Made by a program: the position numbers and the translations under genes. From Planctomycetales bacterium (GTDB taxonomy: Bacteria > Planctomycetota > Planctomycetia > Pirellulales > Pirellulaceae), in assembly GCA_020427005.1 (NCBI GenBank), contig JAGQOY010000057.1, positions 1 through 36,244 on the forward strand: a DNA stretch of 36,244 bases, given 5' to 3'. The notes beneath the pieces are model-generated. The model searched no databases, was not told the origin of the DNA, and worked only from the letters and a program-made list of their open reading frames with translations. The first letter of the stretch is position 1. Every line of letters begins with the position of its first letter. This document shows positions 1 to 8,544 of the stretch, piece by piece.

Positions 1-352
1 AGGGTGATTTAGGATCGCTCTGCTGACAGATGTGTATGGTCCATTGCGATCAAGGGGGGAACTTGTCGCGTTGGATGTTGTTTGCCAAATGAGCTCAATC
101 AAAAATCGTCTTGGACCATGCGACCAGGACCATTGAATTGGCTAACAACCTACCAACCATCATCTACCCCTCTCATTCGCACTCAACAACAGAGAGACTT
201 ATTTAGCCTAAGGCTGAAGCAGCTTGCTGCCCGGACTTGGGATCCACATCTCCCGCAACCCTCCTGCCACTCGGAACGGAATTCCGGTTCAGGGGAAATT
301 GGCAGGAAGCCAGATTGTGGACAGAAGACAGCGATTCGTAGGAGGGTTTCCA
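1..352. other. Upstream region of BON gene
   Basis: No convincing gene lies here. The open frames crossing it lack a ribosome binding site and have composition unlike a folded protein. The only supported signal is the Shine-Dalgarno GGAGGG at 341-346, six bases before the ATG at 353, which fixes the start of the BON protein. The promoter of that gene is presumably in this stretch, but I see no clear -35/-10 pair. Confidence 0.5.
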
Positions 353-1402
353 ATGCGACGATTTCTATTTGGCGTGGTAATCGCTTCGGTTACTGCTGCA
401 ATGCCAACTTGGGCATTGGGCGGTGATCGTGAAATTGCCAAAGCAATCATGACCGAATTGCAGCAACACAAAGCTGCGGGCACTTTGAAGGGATTCGACA
501 TCGACCTCAAGGTTGAGGAGGGTATCGTTTACCTGACTGGTAAAGTGGCCTCCGATGAGCAACTACGATTGGTCCAGGGCAGTGCAGTAAAGGCAGCAGG
601 CGAAACCAACATCGTCAACGAACTGAAGGTTGAGGGCCGCAAGCCTGCAGCGCCAGCAGTTGACGCGACCGTCGCCACCGCATCCGCTTTGCAGGTTCCA
701 CAGCACCCAGCTATCACGGACGCTGCAATCACTGATAACATTATCGTTGAACTGCAAAACTCCAAGACTTCGGGCTTGCTACGCGGTTTTGAGCTCGACG
801 TAAGCACGGTCAATGGTGACGTTTGGCTGCGAGGCCAAGTTTCCGACCAGTCTCAAAAGGATCTGGTATTAGACGTTGCTCGACGCACCCAGGGCGTATC
901 AAGAGTTGTCGATGACATTTCCGTTGTGCGACAAGCCGTATTACCGGCTTCGACATTAGAAATGGAACCAGCAATCATCAGTCCACAGCCGGTTCCACAG
1001 GCCGTACCGGAAATGGCCCCGCAGGTAGTGCCACAAGCCGTCCAGCAGGTTTCCAGCATGCCGGTGGTTGGAGCCCCACAAGCGCCGCGCCCCATTGCCT
1101 CTGCAGGCTTGGCAAGTGTGCAAATGAATCCTACAGGAGCACCGCAACCAATTCAAGCTACTGGCGTAGCTTACGGTATGGGGGCACCTCGTTACGATCA
1201 ACCAAGCATGCCGAATTATGCCTGGCCAAGCTACGCGGCGTATCCAAATTATGGAGCCGTAACTTACCCCAAACAATATAGTCCTTCGGCATGGCCATAC
1301 ATCGGTCCATTCTACCCATACCCACAAGTTCCGTTGGGATGGCGTAAGGTTGCCCTGCAATGGGACGATGGATTATGGTACCTAGACTTTTCCAGCAAGT
1401 AA
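353..1402 (+). CDS. Exported protein with two BON domains and a Pro/Tyr-rich tail
   Basis: The start at 353 is chosen over an upstream in-frame start at 224 because GGAGGG lies six bases before it and a signal peptide begins there (positively charged MRRF, hydrophobic to about residue 20, cleavage near A-L-G-G). The 349-residue product has two BON domains at about residues 25-95 and 125-193, each with the alternating beta pattern and central glycines of the family (E-G-x-V-x-L-x-G). BON domains bind phospholipid surfaces and occur in OsmY-like periplasmic proteins. After residue 200 the chain is low-complexity, rich in Pro, Gln and Val, then Tyr/Pro/Trp-rich, ending in a short aromatic motif. 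The role is probably envelope-associated and structural; the ligand is unknown. It is monocistronic, with a terminator directly downstream. Confidence 0.88.
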   Translation: MRRFLFGVVIASVTAAMPTWALGGDREIAKAIMTELQQHKAAGTLKGFDIDLKVEEGIVYLTGKVASDEQLRLVQGSAVKAAGETNIVNELKVEGRKPAAPAVDATVATASALQVPQHPAITDAAITDNIIVELQNSKTSGLLRGFELDVSTVNGDVWLRGQVSDQSQKDLVLDVARRTQGVSRVVDDISVVRQAVLPASTLEMEPAIISPQPVPQAVPEMAPQVVPQAVQQVSSMPVVGAPQAPRPIASAGLASVQMNPTGAPQPIQATGVAYGMGAPRYDQPSMPNYAWPSYAAYPNYGAVTYPKQYSPSAWPYIGPFYPYPQVPLGWRKVALQWDDGLWYLDFSSK

Positions 1403-1735
1403 GCACGAACCTTGAAATTCGTAGGGCAGCTTAGCACTCGTTGGACTTTCGCGTAAATTAACCCTCAGCGCATTTGAACTGTCACCGAAAACCCAAACTT
1501 GCAAACTGCAGGTTTGGGTTTTTTATTTGATGATGCTTGGCGAGGCCCAATGAAATCGCACGAAGACTTTGCTTGATTTGGGACCGTGCTTTGAGAACAA
1601 ACAATCACGAAATGTTATTGTGGAAGCTTCTCTTTCTGTTCGTACGAGTCGCACCGATGATAGTTGGTGCTTGCAAGGAAATCATGAATCAAACAGGCAA
1701 AAATACGCTACTCTAAGGCGAAGATTGCTCTAGAT
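1403..1735. other. Intergenic region between converging genes
   Basis: Apart from the terminator at 1490-1524 I see no gene, repeat or obvious second terminator for the minus-strand gene ending at 1736. Confidence 0.5.
1490..1524 (+). terminator. Rho-independent terminator of the BON gene
   Basis: The arms AACCCAAAC (1490-1498) and GTTTGGGTT (1512-1520) are perfectly complementary and are followed by a run of T to 1524. It lies about 90 bases after the BON stop codon and is the clearest intrinsic terminator in the window. Confidence 0.85.
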
Positions 1736-2080
1736 TCAGCTCTTGAAATTGCTCACTAGCGATGCGCGAGCGGCCCGCAGAATATCTCGCAATATGAAGA
1801 CTTGACGAGCACTACCGCGTTTTGGATCAAGCGTCGCAAATCGAACTCCCTCACCAAAACAAGTGGCCATCAATTTAACTAGTTCTGTCGAACGCAGTTG
1901 TATGACGTGAGCATCTCCGTCGCAGTTCTCCGTGGCATAGTCTTCTGCCAAATGGCGTTCGGAAAACATTGCCAAAGAGGTGTGTGATCCATGTTCGATG
2001 CGCCACATCGCTACAGACGTATTTGGGACTTGTCCCTGGATGATCAACCAAGGCTCGAGCTCGGACGCATCTTTGATCAT
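1736..2080 (-). CDS. Small hypothetical protein
   Basis: This is a 114-residue soluble protein with no signal peptide or membrane segment. The N-terminal half (E-P-W-L-I-I-Q, then V-A-M-W-R-I, then L-A-M-F-S-E-R-H-L-A-E-D-Y-A) reads like a compact alpha/beta fold resembling planctomycete conserved hypotheticals that carry a 'sensor of value plus label' pattern, but I cannot name the family. A GGAGG lies at about 2093-2097, twelve bases before the ATG, which is long but usable. It stands alone between the BON gene and the hydantoinase gene. Composition is protein-like throughout, so I think it is real; the function is unknown. Confidence 0.6.
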   Translation of the reverse strand: MIKDASELEPWLIIQGQVPNTSVAMWRIEHGSHTSLAMFSERHLAEDYATENCDGDAHVIQLRSTELVKLMATCFGEGVRFATLDPKRGSARQVFILRDILRAARASLVSNFKS

Positions 2081-2471
2081 TTACTTATTCTGCCTCCAAA
2101 GCTATTCACATTGAATGTTGGGATTTGTTGAAGAAGTAATGGTTCCGGTATACTAAAAGCTAGAATGGAGTAAGCTAAATCTGTGTGGACCATCCAATAA
2201 GTGTACCGGCGAAAATCAACAAGTACGATACCGTCAGTTCGTAGCTTTGTAAAACCCGAATTCTAGTAGCCAGTCCCCACTTGCGGAATTTCATTGCAAT
2301 TGTAACGACTAGCGAGAGGGCAGGGCCGCGCAGATTTTTGGGATAAGACGCTGTCTGAGGCTTTGAGGTTTGAAACCGCAATCTTCATTGGCCCATATCA
2401 TACCTCACCTCAACAAGCACTTTCAGTTTTGTGATGGGATGGAGGAAAATGAAATCAAGAAAATGGAGTCG
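2081..2471. other. Intergenic region upstream of the small gene and downstream of the hydantoinase gene
   Basis: It holds the leader of the small minus-strand gene (Shine-Dalgarno complement near 2093-2097) and the 3' side of the hydantoinase gene. Short open frames of 66-68 codons on both strands have no family resemblance and no good ribosome binding site. I see no clear terminator. Confidence 0.4.
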
Positions 2472-5400
2472 TTATGGGACTTTATTTGGTTTTCCGTAGC
2501 CACCACCACCTGGGGTCTGAATCTCAATGCAGTCCCCCGAGTTGACTTGCAGTTGACAACAGCCTCCTAAATCGACAATATCCCCGCTAACACGAATTAA
2601 ACGATTTCTTCCAGCGGCTCCTGCGTGACCGCCATGCAGACCATACGGAAGATAAGTCCCCCTTCGAGAGCTAAGTATCGAAAGCGAAACTGGCTCAAGA
2701 AACTCTATCAAACGTATGACTCCATCTCCGCCATGGTGCATTCCAGAGCCACCACTTCCACGACGAATTTCAAAACTCTTTAAACGAGTGGGGTAGCGTG
2801 ATTCCAAGATCTCAGGATCGGTGAGTCGCGTGTTCGTCATGTGAGTATGGACTGCGGAGGCCCCTGGCGCGAGAGCTGTCGCTCCAGAGCCTCCACAAAT
2901 AGTTTCGTAAAACCCAAATTCACCATTTCCAAATAGAAGATTGTTCATTGTCCCCTGCGAAGCTGCAGCTACCCCAAAAGCACCCAGCAATACATCCACT
3001 ATGCGTTGAGATGTCTCTACATTTCCCGCAGCAACCGCCGGGCTATCCTCCGGAATAGTCGACTGCAGCGGATTTAATATACAACCTGGCGGAATAATCA
3101 ATTCAATATTCTGCAACAACCCTTCATTCAAAGGCAATTCGTCGGCAATTATGCAGCGTAATACGTAGATTACTGCAGCAGCAACAATCGAAGGATTAGC
3201 ATTAAAATTCGAATCACTTGTTGGCCCAGTGCCACTAAAGTCAATTCTCATCTTTCCTGCTGCTGGTCGGTCGATTGCTACTCGAATAGCGGTGCCATCA
3301 TCCAGATGATCACAAAACTGCAAGCTGTCCCATGTTTGTCGGTCAATGAACAAAGCAATGTGCGCAGCCGCAGCGGCTAACAGCTCGTGCCCAGCCAACA
3401 GAAGTCTTTCCCAGGATTCACTCTTGGCGTACTCAAGAATCAGTTGGTTGCCGCGAATATTGGCTGCAGCCTGTGCCATCAAATCATTTAGGTTCTCGGA
3501 AATGTTTCGAGGTGGATAGCGAGAATTCTGCCAAGCTAATTCCAGATCAGGAGAGCAATCTTGACCTGCTCGTGTCAAGTATCGCGGGGATATGACGATT
3601 CCCTCTTCGATCAGTTTCCTGGCAGTTATGCTCATAGAGCCTGGCGAGAGGCCTCCCACATCGGCATGATGCGCTCTATTGGCCACATAGAAAAGCGGCT
3701 TTCTACCTGCAACTCCTAATTCGCCTTCTTCACTAAAGACTGGGGTTACTACTGTAATGTCCGGTAAATGAGACCCACCACGATAGGGATCGTTAACGAC
3801 GAAACTGTCTCCCGCCAACATATCGGGAAATTCTTTCATGACGGCTCTTACAGTTTGCCCCATGGCCCCCAAATGCACAGGAACATGCGGCGCACTTGAA
3901 AGAAGATAACCGTGGCAATCAAAGATCGCACAACTGTAGTCTCGCCGTTGCTTGACATTAACGCTGCTTGCCGTTTGCTGCAAGACAATTCCCATTTGCG
4001 TCGCAATGGCCTTGAGCCTTGCAGCAAAGCACTCTCGAAATACAGCATCCACGGCGGATTCAGGTGCGACACAATGAACGCTGACTTCTTTAGTTGGCAT
4101 GTGACGCGTCAATTCGACCGTTCCATCGGACCGAGTTGTAGCATGCCACGAAGGCTCAATAATCAATGTCGAGCCGGCATTGAGAATGATAGCTGGACCT
4201 GAAATTTGATCTCCAGGTAACAATTTCGCTCGCTCAAAGCATGGGGTTTTGTGACGAGCTCCAGCAAAGAAGAACTGAGTCGAGACTTCTGCGGACGATT
4301 CTTCGATTGATGTTTGCACTGGAACCTGTGTTGACACTGGCAATGATTGCCCGGTCGTGGCCCAGGCTTCTAGCCGGATAGCCACTAGTTCGAGAGCTTT
4401 CCATGGGCGAGCATATCCAAACCGTTCTTGATGGGCAGTGTGAAAACGGGTGGTTAAATCTGTTGGCCAATCGGTTTGCTGGTTGTCAATAGTTATCGTC
4501 AGGGACGTATCTGTTCCCACATACCGCAATTCGAAAGCTTGTGACATGCCAATGTTAGTTTCGTCGGCTCCCAATTGGATCAATTTGCTGATCAACTCCA
4601 AGCCTTGATTGGCAATTCGCTTTTTGATACTCGGCCAATCACAAATGGATAACTTCTCGTAAACCGGCTCGACTGAATTCACACGACGGTCGGCCAATCC
4701 CATTCCCAAGGCACTTAGCAGACCACCGTGAGGTGAATCAAAAACACGGCCTATTCCAAGCGAAGCGGCGACTTCGCAGATGTGTTGCCCTGCGGCACCG
4801 CCAAATCCTACCAAAGCATGCGCGCGAGGATCCGATCCTTGGGCAATCGATACACTGCGGACCGCGCCGGCCATTTGTTCGTTAGCAATAGTCCTCAAAC
4901 CGTAGGCCAATTCTTCCAAGGACTCAATTCCGATGCTCGGCATGACTTGTTCATGAAGTTCTGTGAGTCGCTCTTGAATTGCCAAATGGTCGAGCGCGAA
5001 AGGAAATTGGCTATCCGGAATGCGTCCCAAAAAGACGTTTAAATCCGTTATCGTCAAAGGGCCACCACGTCCGTAACAAGCTGGTCCAGGTGCGGCACCT
5101 GCGCTTTGGGGACCAACTCGCAAGGCCACGCCATCAAACCAGCAAATCGACCCGCCACCCGAGGCTACCGTTTCGATCGGTAGTGTTGGCGTTAGAATAC
5201 GCACACCAGCTTTGTTGGATTCGAACTGTAGTTGAATCTGATTGGAGACTCGGCACACGTCCGTGCTAGTACCACCCATGTCAAGCCCAAGAAGCTGTTT
5301 CTCACCTGTAGCCTGACGTATCCCATCCAGCGCCCGAATGCCGCCTGCTGGACCAGAGAGGATGCTGTCTTTGCCAGAATAAGCATACCACGGTGTTAAT

Positions 5401-6353
5401 CCACCTGCGCTGGTCATAACATCCAGCTGCACTCGATCGCCACCTCCAAATTGCTCCACCAGAGTTGACAAATAATGACGGATTACAGGACTCAGATAAG
5501 CATCCACTAAAGAGGTTTCCGCTCTGGCAACTACTTCGACTAGTGGTGCCACTTGCGATGACAGACTGATTTGCTCAAACCCTACTTCCCGAGCAATTTT
5601 TTCCACCTGGAGCTCATGTGCAGGACTAACATAGCTGTGTAATAGACAAATCGCTAGCGAGTTACAATCTGTTGAATGGATCTTACGTAGGTTGAGCAGA
5701 GACTGTTCCACATCGAGTGGCGTTAGAACACGCCCCATTGCATCGAGTCTCTCGGGAATGGGTACAATCCAATTGGCTAAAATGTGTGGTTTGTGGATTT
5801 CTAGCGCAAACAGATCCGGTCGTGTCTGGTTTCCTATCAGAAGTAGATCTTCAAATCCCGCGGTAATAGCCAATGCCGTAGGTGCTCCACTTTGCGTTAA
5901 TAGAGCATTCGTACCTTTGGTTGTTCCGAGCCGGATTTGTAACTTGGGAAGGTGCTGAGTTAAGGGCACTTGCAGGAGTCGTCGTACGCATAGGACGGGC
6001 GCTTCTACGCCACTCAACAACTCAAAGCGAGTATCGGGATTGCAATTGATGGGTCCAGAATTCACCTGCAGCTGGGATGTCTGCAATACTCCTTCATGTG
6101 AAGCGACAATCTCTAGACGGCCGAGCTCATGTCCTTGAGCATCGAAAGCTACCAATGTAGAGGATTTCCAAAAGTCAGTTACGTCTTCTACCAGTTGAGG
6201 GCTGAACCATTGAAGTTTCCCTCGCTGCTCACATGCGATTGGCAAACGCCCGGAACTTAGGGTCTTACTGCAAAGCAACTGACCTTGAGAATTTCTAAGA
6301 AAGCAATCCGTAAAAGTTCCACCAACATCTATCCAGGCTTCCATAATATCCAT
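2472..6353 (-). CDS. Fused hydantoinase A/B, 5-oxoprolinase-type protein
   Basis: At 1293 residues this is the full-length eukaryote/bacterial OPLAH-type fusion rather than separate HyuA and HyuB. The HyuA half covers about residues 1-750: an ATP-binding actin-like motif D-V-G-G-T-F-T-D sits at residues 9-16 and a second, D-M-G-G-T-S-T-D, near residue 360. The HyuB half runs from about 760 to the end, with the conserved V-N-D-P-Y-x-G-G-S-H-L-P-D stretch and a glycine-rich C-terminus (T-P-G-G-G-G-Y-G). The family hydrolyses 5-oxoproline (or hydantoins) with ATP in the cytoplasm; the exact substrate cannot be read from sequence. No clear Shine-Dalgarno precedes the start, and the gene begins 14 bases after the permease stop codon, suggesting translational coupling. 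A nearby in-frame ATG at 6344 is an alternative start. Confidence 0.92.
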   Translation of the reverse strand: MDIMEAWIDVGGTFTDCFLRNSQGQLLCSKTLSSGRLPIACEQRGKLQWFSPQLVEDVTDFWKSSTLVAFDAQGHELGRLEIVASHEGVLQTSQLQVNSGPINCNPDTRFELLSGVEAPVLCVRRLLQVPLTQHLPKLQIRLGTTKGTNALLTQSGAPTALAITAGFEDLLLIGNQTRPDLFALEIHKPHILANWIVPIPERLDAMGRVLTPLDVEQSLLNLRKIHSTDCNSLAICLLHSYVSPAHELQVEKIAREVGFEQISLSSQVAPLVEVVARAETSLVDAYLSPVIRHYLSTLVEQFGGGDRVQLDVMTSAGGLTPWYAYSGKDSILSGPAGGIRALDGIRQATGEKQLLGLDMGGTSTDVCRVSNQIQLQFESNKAGVRILTPTLPIETVASGGGSICWFDGVALRVGPQSAGAAPGPACYGRGGPLTITDLNVFLGRIPDSQFPFALDHLAIQERLTELHEQVMPSIGIESLEELAYGLRTIANEQMAGAVRSVSIAQGSDPRAHALVGFGGAAGQHICEVAASLGIGRVFDSPHGGLLSALGMGLADRRVNSVEPVYEKLSICDWPSIKKRIANQGLELISKLIQLGADETNIGMSQAFELRYVGTDTSLTITIDNQQTDWPTDLTTRFHTAHQERFGYARPWKALELVAIRLEAWATTGQSLPVSTQVPVQTSIEESSAEVSTQFFFAGARHKTPCFERAKLLPGDQISGPAIILNAGSTLIIEPSWHATTRSDGTVELTRHMPTKEVSVHCVAPESAVDAVFRECFAARLKAIATQMGIVLQQTASSVNVKQRRDYSCAIFDCHGYLLSSAPHVPVHLGAMGQTVRAVMKEFPDMLAGDSFVVNDPYRGGSHLPDITVVTPVFSEEGELGVAGRKPLFYVANRAHHADVGGLSPGSMSITARKLIEEGIVISPRYLTRAGQDCSPDLELAWQNSRYPPRNISENLNDLMAQAAANIRGNQLILEYAKSESWERLLLAGHELLAAAAAHIALFIDRQTWDSLQFCDHLDDGTAIRVAIDRPAAGKMRIDFSGTGPTSDSNFNANPSIVAAAVIYVLRCIIADELPLNEGLLQNIELIIPPGCILNPLQSTIPEDSPAVAAGNVETSQRIVDVLLGAFGVAAASQGTMNNLLFGNGEFGFYETICGGSGATALAPGASAVHTHMTNTRLTDPEILESRYPTRLKSFEIRRGSGGSGMHHGGDGVIRLIEFLEPVSLSILSSRRGTYLPYGLHGGHAGAAGRNRLIRVSGDIVDLGGCCQLQVNSGDCIEIQTPGGGGYGKPNKVP

Positions 6354-6367
6354 GATGTGGGTGCCAT

Positions 6368-7609
6368 CTATTCGTATCGAAGCGCATCAATAGGATCGAG
6401 TCGACTAGCCCGCCAGGCAGGATAGAAACCAAAGCCTATTCCAACCATGGCCGAAAACAGCAATGCTCCGATGGCGGCAGGAAAACTAACAATGATTGGC
6501 CAAGGTCTACCTGACGAGATGGCGTTTATGAGCATCGTCAATCCGACCGAACCACCGACACCAATCAAGATCCCTATCAAACCTCCAATCATAGATAAAA
6601 CAACAGATTCAACCAAAAATTGCAAGAGAATATCAACAGGACGGGCCCCTACTGCCATTCGAATTCCAATCTCTCTCGTTCTTTCTGTTACCGATACCAG
6701 CATGATATTCATAATCCCCACTCCACCGACAATCAGGGAAATACCAGCGATCGCACCTAACATAAGCGTCAAGGTGCCGGTAATGATTCCAAACACGTTA
6801 GCAATCTCTGTAGTGTTGGCTACTTCAAAATCCGGTGATTGCCCTAGCGCAATTTTGTGTCGATCTAAAAGTAGGTTGTGCATTTCAACTTCGGCGGATT
6901 TCATGGCATCGGAACTGCGAGCCGAAGCCAAAATGATGTTGACTGTATCAAAATTGCTCCCTTGGAGCCGCTTGCGCACCGTAGTGTAGGGCATTATCAA
7001 GACATCATCTTGGTCTTCCCCTACCATATTGGCTCCCTTGGTCTCCAGTACTCCCACAACTTCAAATGGTATATTTCGTACTCGGATTATCTGGCCAATT
7101 GGATTGGACGTTTGAAACAGGTTTTTGACTACGGTCTGCCCTATCACGCACACTTTGGCAGCACTTATCACATCGCGATTGGTGAAAAAACTTCCCAGTC
7201 GAGTTTGCCAATTACGAACTAGTGGAAAATTTTCGTCGACCCCAAATGTCTCACGCGCAGTCCAATTGCTGTTACCAAAAACGGCTGGAGCTGCAGCAAA
7301 AACGACCGGTGTGGCAGCAAGAACACTTGAACATTCTTTAGGCAAACTATTGGCATCCCCTGGAGTAAGTGATTGTATTTGGCGACGCACTCCACCGCTG
7401 GATTGTTCATTGCCGGGTAACACGACTATTACGTTTGTCCCCAAGTTTTGAAATTCCCCTTGTACCAATGCGCTGGCCGACATACCAACCGAAACGAGGG
7501 CAGTAACCGCCGCAATTCCAATAACGACGCCCAGTACTGTCAGGCCAGCCCTCATCTTGTTCTTGGCCAACGCTCTGAGGGCGATACGAGTTGTCACCGA
7601 ACCAAGCAC
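6368..7609 (-). CDS. ABC transporter permease, MacB/FtsX type
   Basis: The 413-residue product has the full architecture: transmembrane helix 1 at about residues 20-43, an extracytoplasmic MacB_PCD domain to about 265, then three helices at about 270-300, 325-350 and 370-395, ending with the typical D-P-I-D-A-L-R-Y-E. The conserved E-R-T-R-E-I-G-I-R-M-A-V-G-A coupling segment after the second helix is present. The start is GTG with a weak GGAAAG upstream. Family members act in export or mechanotransmission with a separate ATPase and usually a periplasmic adaptor, but neither is encoded nearby. It shares a strand with the hydantoinase gene 14 bases downstream, so the two are probably co-transcribed; the functional link is unclear. 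Confidence 0.92.
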   Translation of the reverse strand: MLGSVTTRIALRALAKNKMRAGLTVLGVVIGIAAVTALVSVGMSASALVQGEFQNLGTNVIVVLPGNEQSSGGVRRQIQSLTPGDANSLPKECSSVLAATPVVFAAAPAVFGNSNWTARETFGVDENFPLVRNWQTRLGSFFTNRDVISAAKVCVIGQTVVKNLFQTSNPIGQIIRVRNIPFEVVGVLETKGANMVGEDQDDVLIMPYTTVRKRLQGSNFDTVNIILASARSSDAMKSAEVEMHNLLLDRHKIALGQSPDFEVANTTEIANVFGIITGTLTLMLGAIAGISLIVGGVGIMNIMLVSVTERTREIGIRMAVGARPVDILLQFLVESVVLSMIGGLIGILIGVGGSVGLTMLINAISSGRPWPIIVSFPAAIGALLFSAMVGIGFGFYPAWRASRLDPIDALRYE

Positions 7610-7838
7610 GTCGAATCTTTCCGTAATCTGTTGGTCAACGCCACTTTGTTTTAGGCGCAGGGGTTGGACTGTTGAGAATTTAAAATCATTTTCCAGTGGT
7701 GAGTTGCTGGCAAGACTGCACCATAAGGTCTGGGGTAGTGGGAATAGCCCGCCAGCTCAGGCGTCGAGTCCCATTAATTCAACCGACCCTTAAGACGCCA
7801 GCTGCAGTTTGGTCTATTGGCCTAAGTGGTAATGCTTG

Positions 7839-8390
7839 TTACAGGCCTTCAGGCGCCACAATCTCCAACAATTCTACTGCAGGTTCACAGTCGCAAAATA
7901 TTAAGGCTGATCGACCATAGGTTTCTTGTCCAATTGAGCAGTCCAAAAGTCTCGCCAATTCAGCTCCGCAGTGCACTCTCCAAAGACCAAGCAACTGCAC
8001 CTGCCGCATGACATTGTGCTGGATCAGGACTCGCCCAAGCGGTATCTTGCCACTGAGTATCTCAGATCGTACGTCAGGCTGAAGTGTGTTCAATGCTAGG
8101 CGCACAATTCCAAATTGCACCACACGTCCATCACTCTGGCGTCGTAAAAGAATCACGCGGCTGTAATGTGTCTGCGTTTTCTTTTCCCTAACAACCACAA
8201 CATCGACTGGACTTGTATGCCGGCGTTCTACGGTAACGGTCATATGGGCAGAATGGGCCAACAGGCTGCGATAGGCAGCGGGACAACTATCTTCGTCGAC
8301 ACTCTCAAATTCAGCCAACTCACCGGCATCAGAGAAAAATAGTGCTACCAAGGATTCAAGGTCAGCTGCCGGTGGCGTTGCGTCAGGCAC
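7839..8390 (-). CDS. Chorismate-pyruvate-lyase-like (DUF98/UbiC-fold) protein
   Basis: This 183-residue soluble protein matches the chorismate lyase fold by pattern. It has the order R78 in a Y-S-R-V-I-L-L strand, then G-x-V-R-L-x-L-x-x-L, then I-P-L-G-R-V-L (116-122), and finally Y-G-R-S-A-L-I with E176 four residues before P180. This parallels UbiC R76, the P-L-G segment and E155 in E-L-F-L-P. The family converts chorismate to 4-hydroxybenzoate plus pyruvate, as in ubiquinone or mycobacterial phenolic glycolipid (Rv2949c) synthesis. The GTG start is well supported: GGAG lies six bases before it. It lies 154 bases downstream of the prenyl synthase gene on the same strand, which fits a role in making a prenylatable aromatic acid. 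Family membership is my reading of motifs, not a search. Confidence 0.62.
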   Translation of the reverse strand: MPDATPPAADLESLVALFFSDAGELAEFESVDEDSCPAAYRSLLAHSAHMTVTVERRHTSPVDVVVVREKKTQTHYSRVILLRRQSDGRVVQFGIVRLALNTLQPDVRSEILSGKIPLGRVLIQHNVMRQVQLLGLWRVHCGAELARLLDCSIGQETYGRSALIFCDCEPAVELLEIVAPEGL

Positions 8391-8544
8391 TGTGTACTCC
8401 TATATGTGGTTTGAACATCTCACCCGTCATCCGCGATATTCGCCGGGGCAGAAAAATTCTTGTTTCACAAAGGAAAGCTATTACGAAATATCCGGAAAAG
8501 AATTAGCTGAGAATGGTTCCGGCACGGAGGCCCAAATCTACTGT

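Noticed and set aside
82..426. 114-codon plus-strand frame at the window start
   Set aside because: It overlaps the signal peptide region of the BON gene in another frame, has no ribosome binding site and low-complexity, unstructured composition.
2175..2381. 68-codon minus-strand frame between the small gene and the hydantoinase gene
   Set aside because: It has no recognisable domain, no clear ribosome binding site, and the segment looks non-coding.
6447..6989. 180-codon plus-strand frame
   Set aside because: It lies wholly antisense to the MacB/FtsX permease, whose family features are clear; a Pro/Ile/Ser-rich antisense frame of a membrane protein gene is expected.
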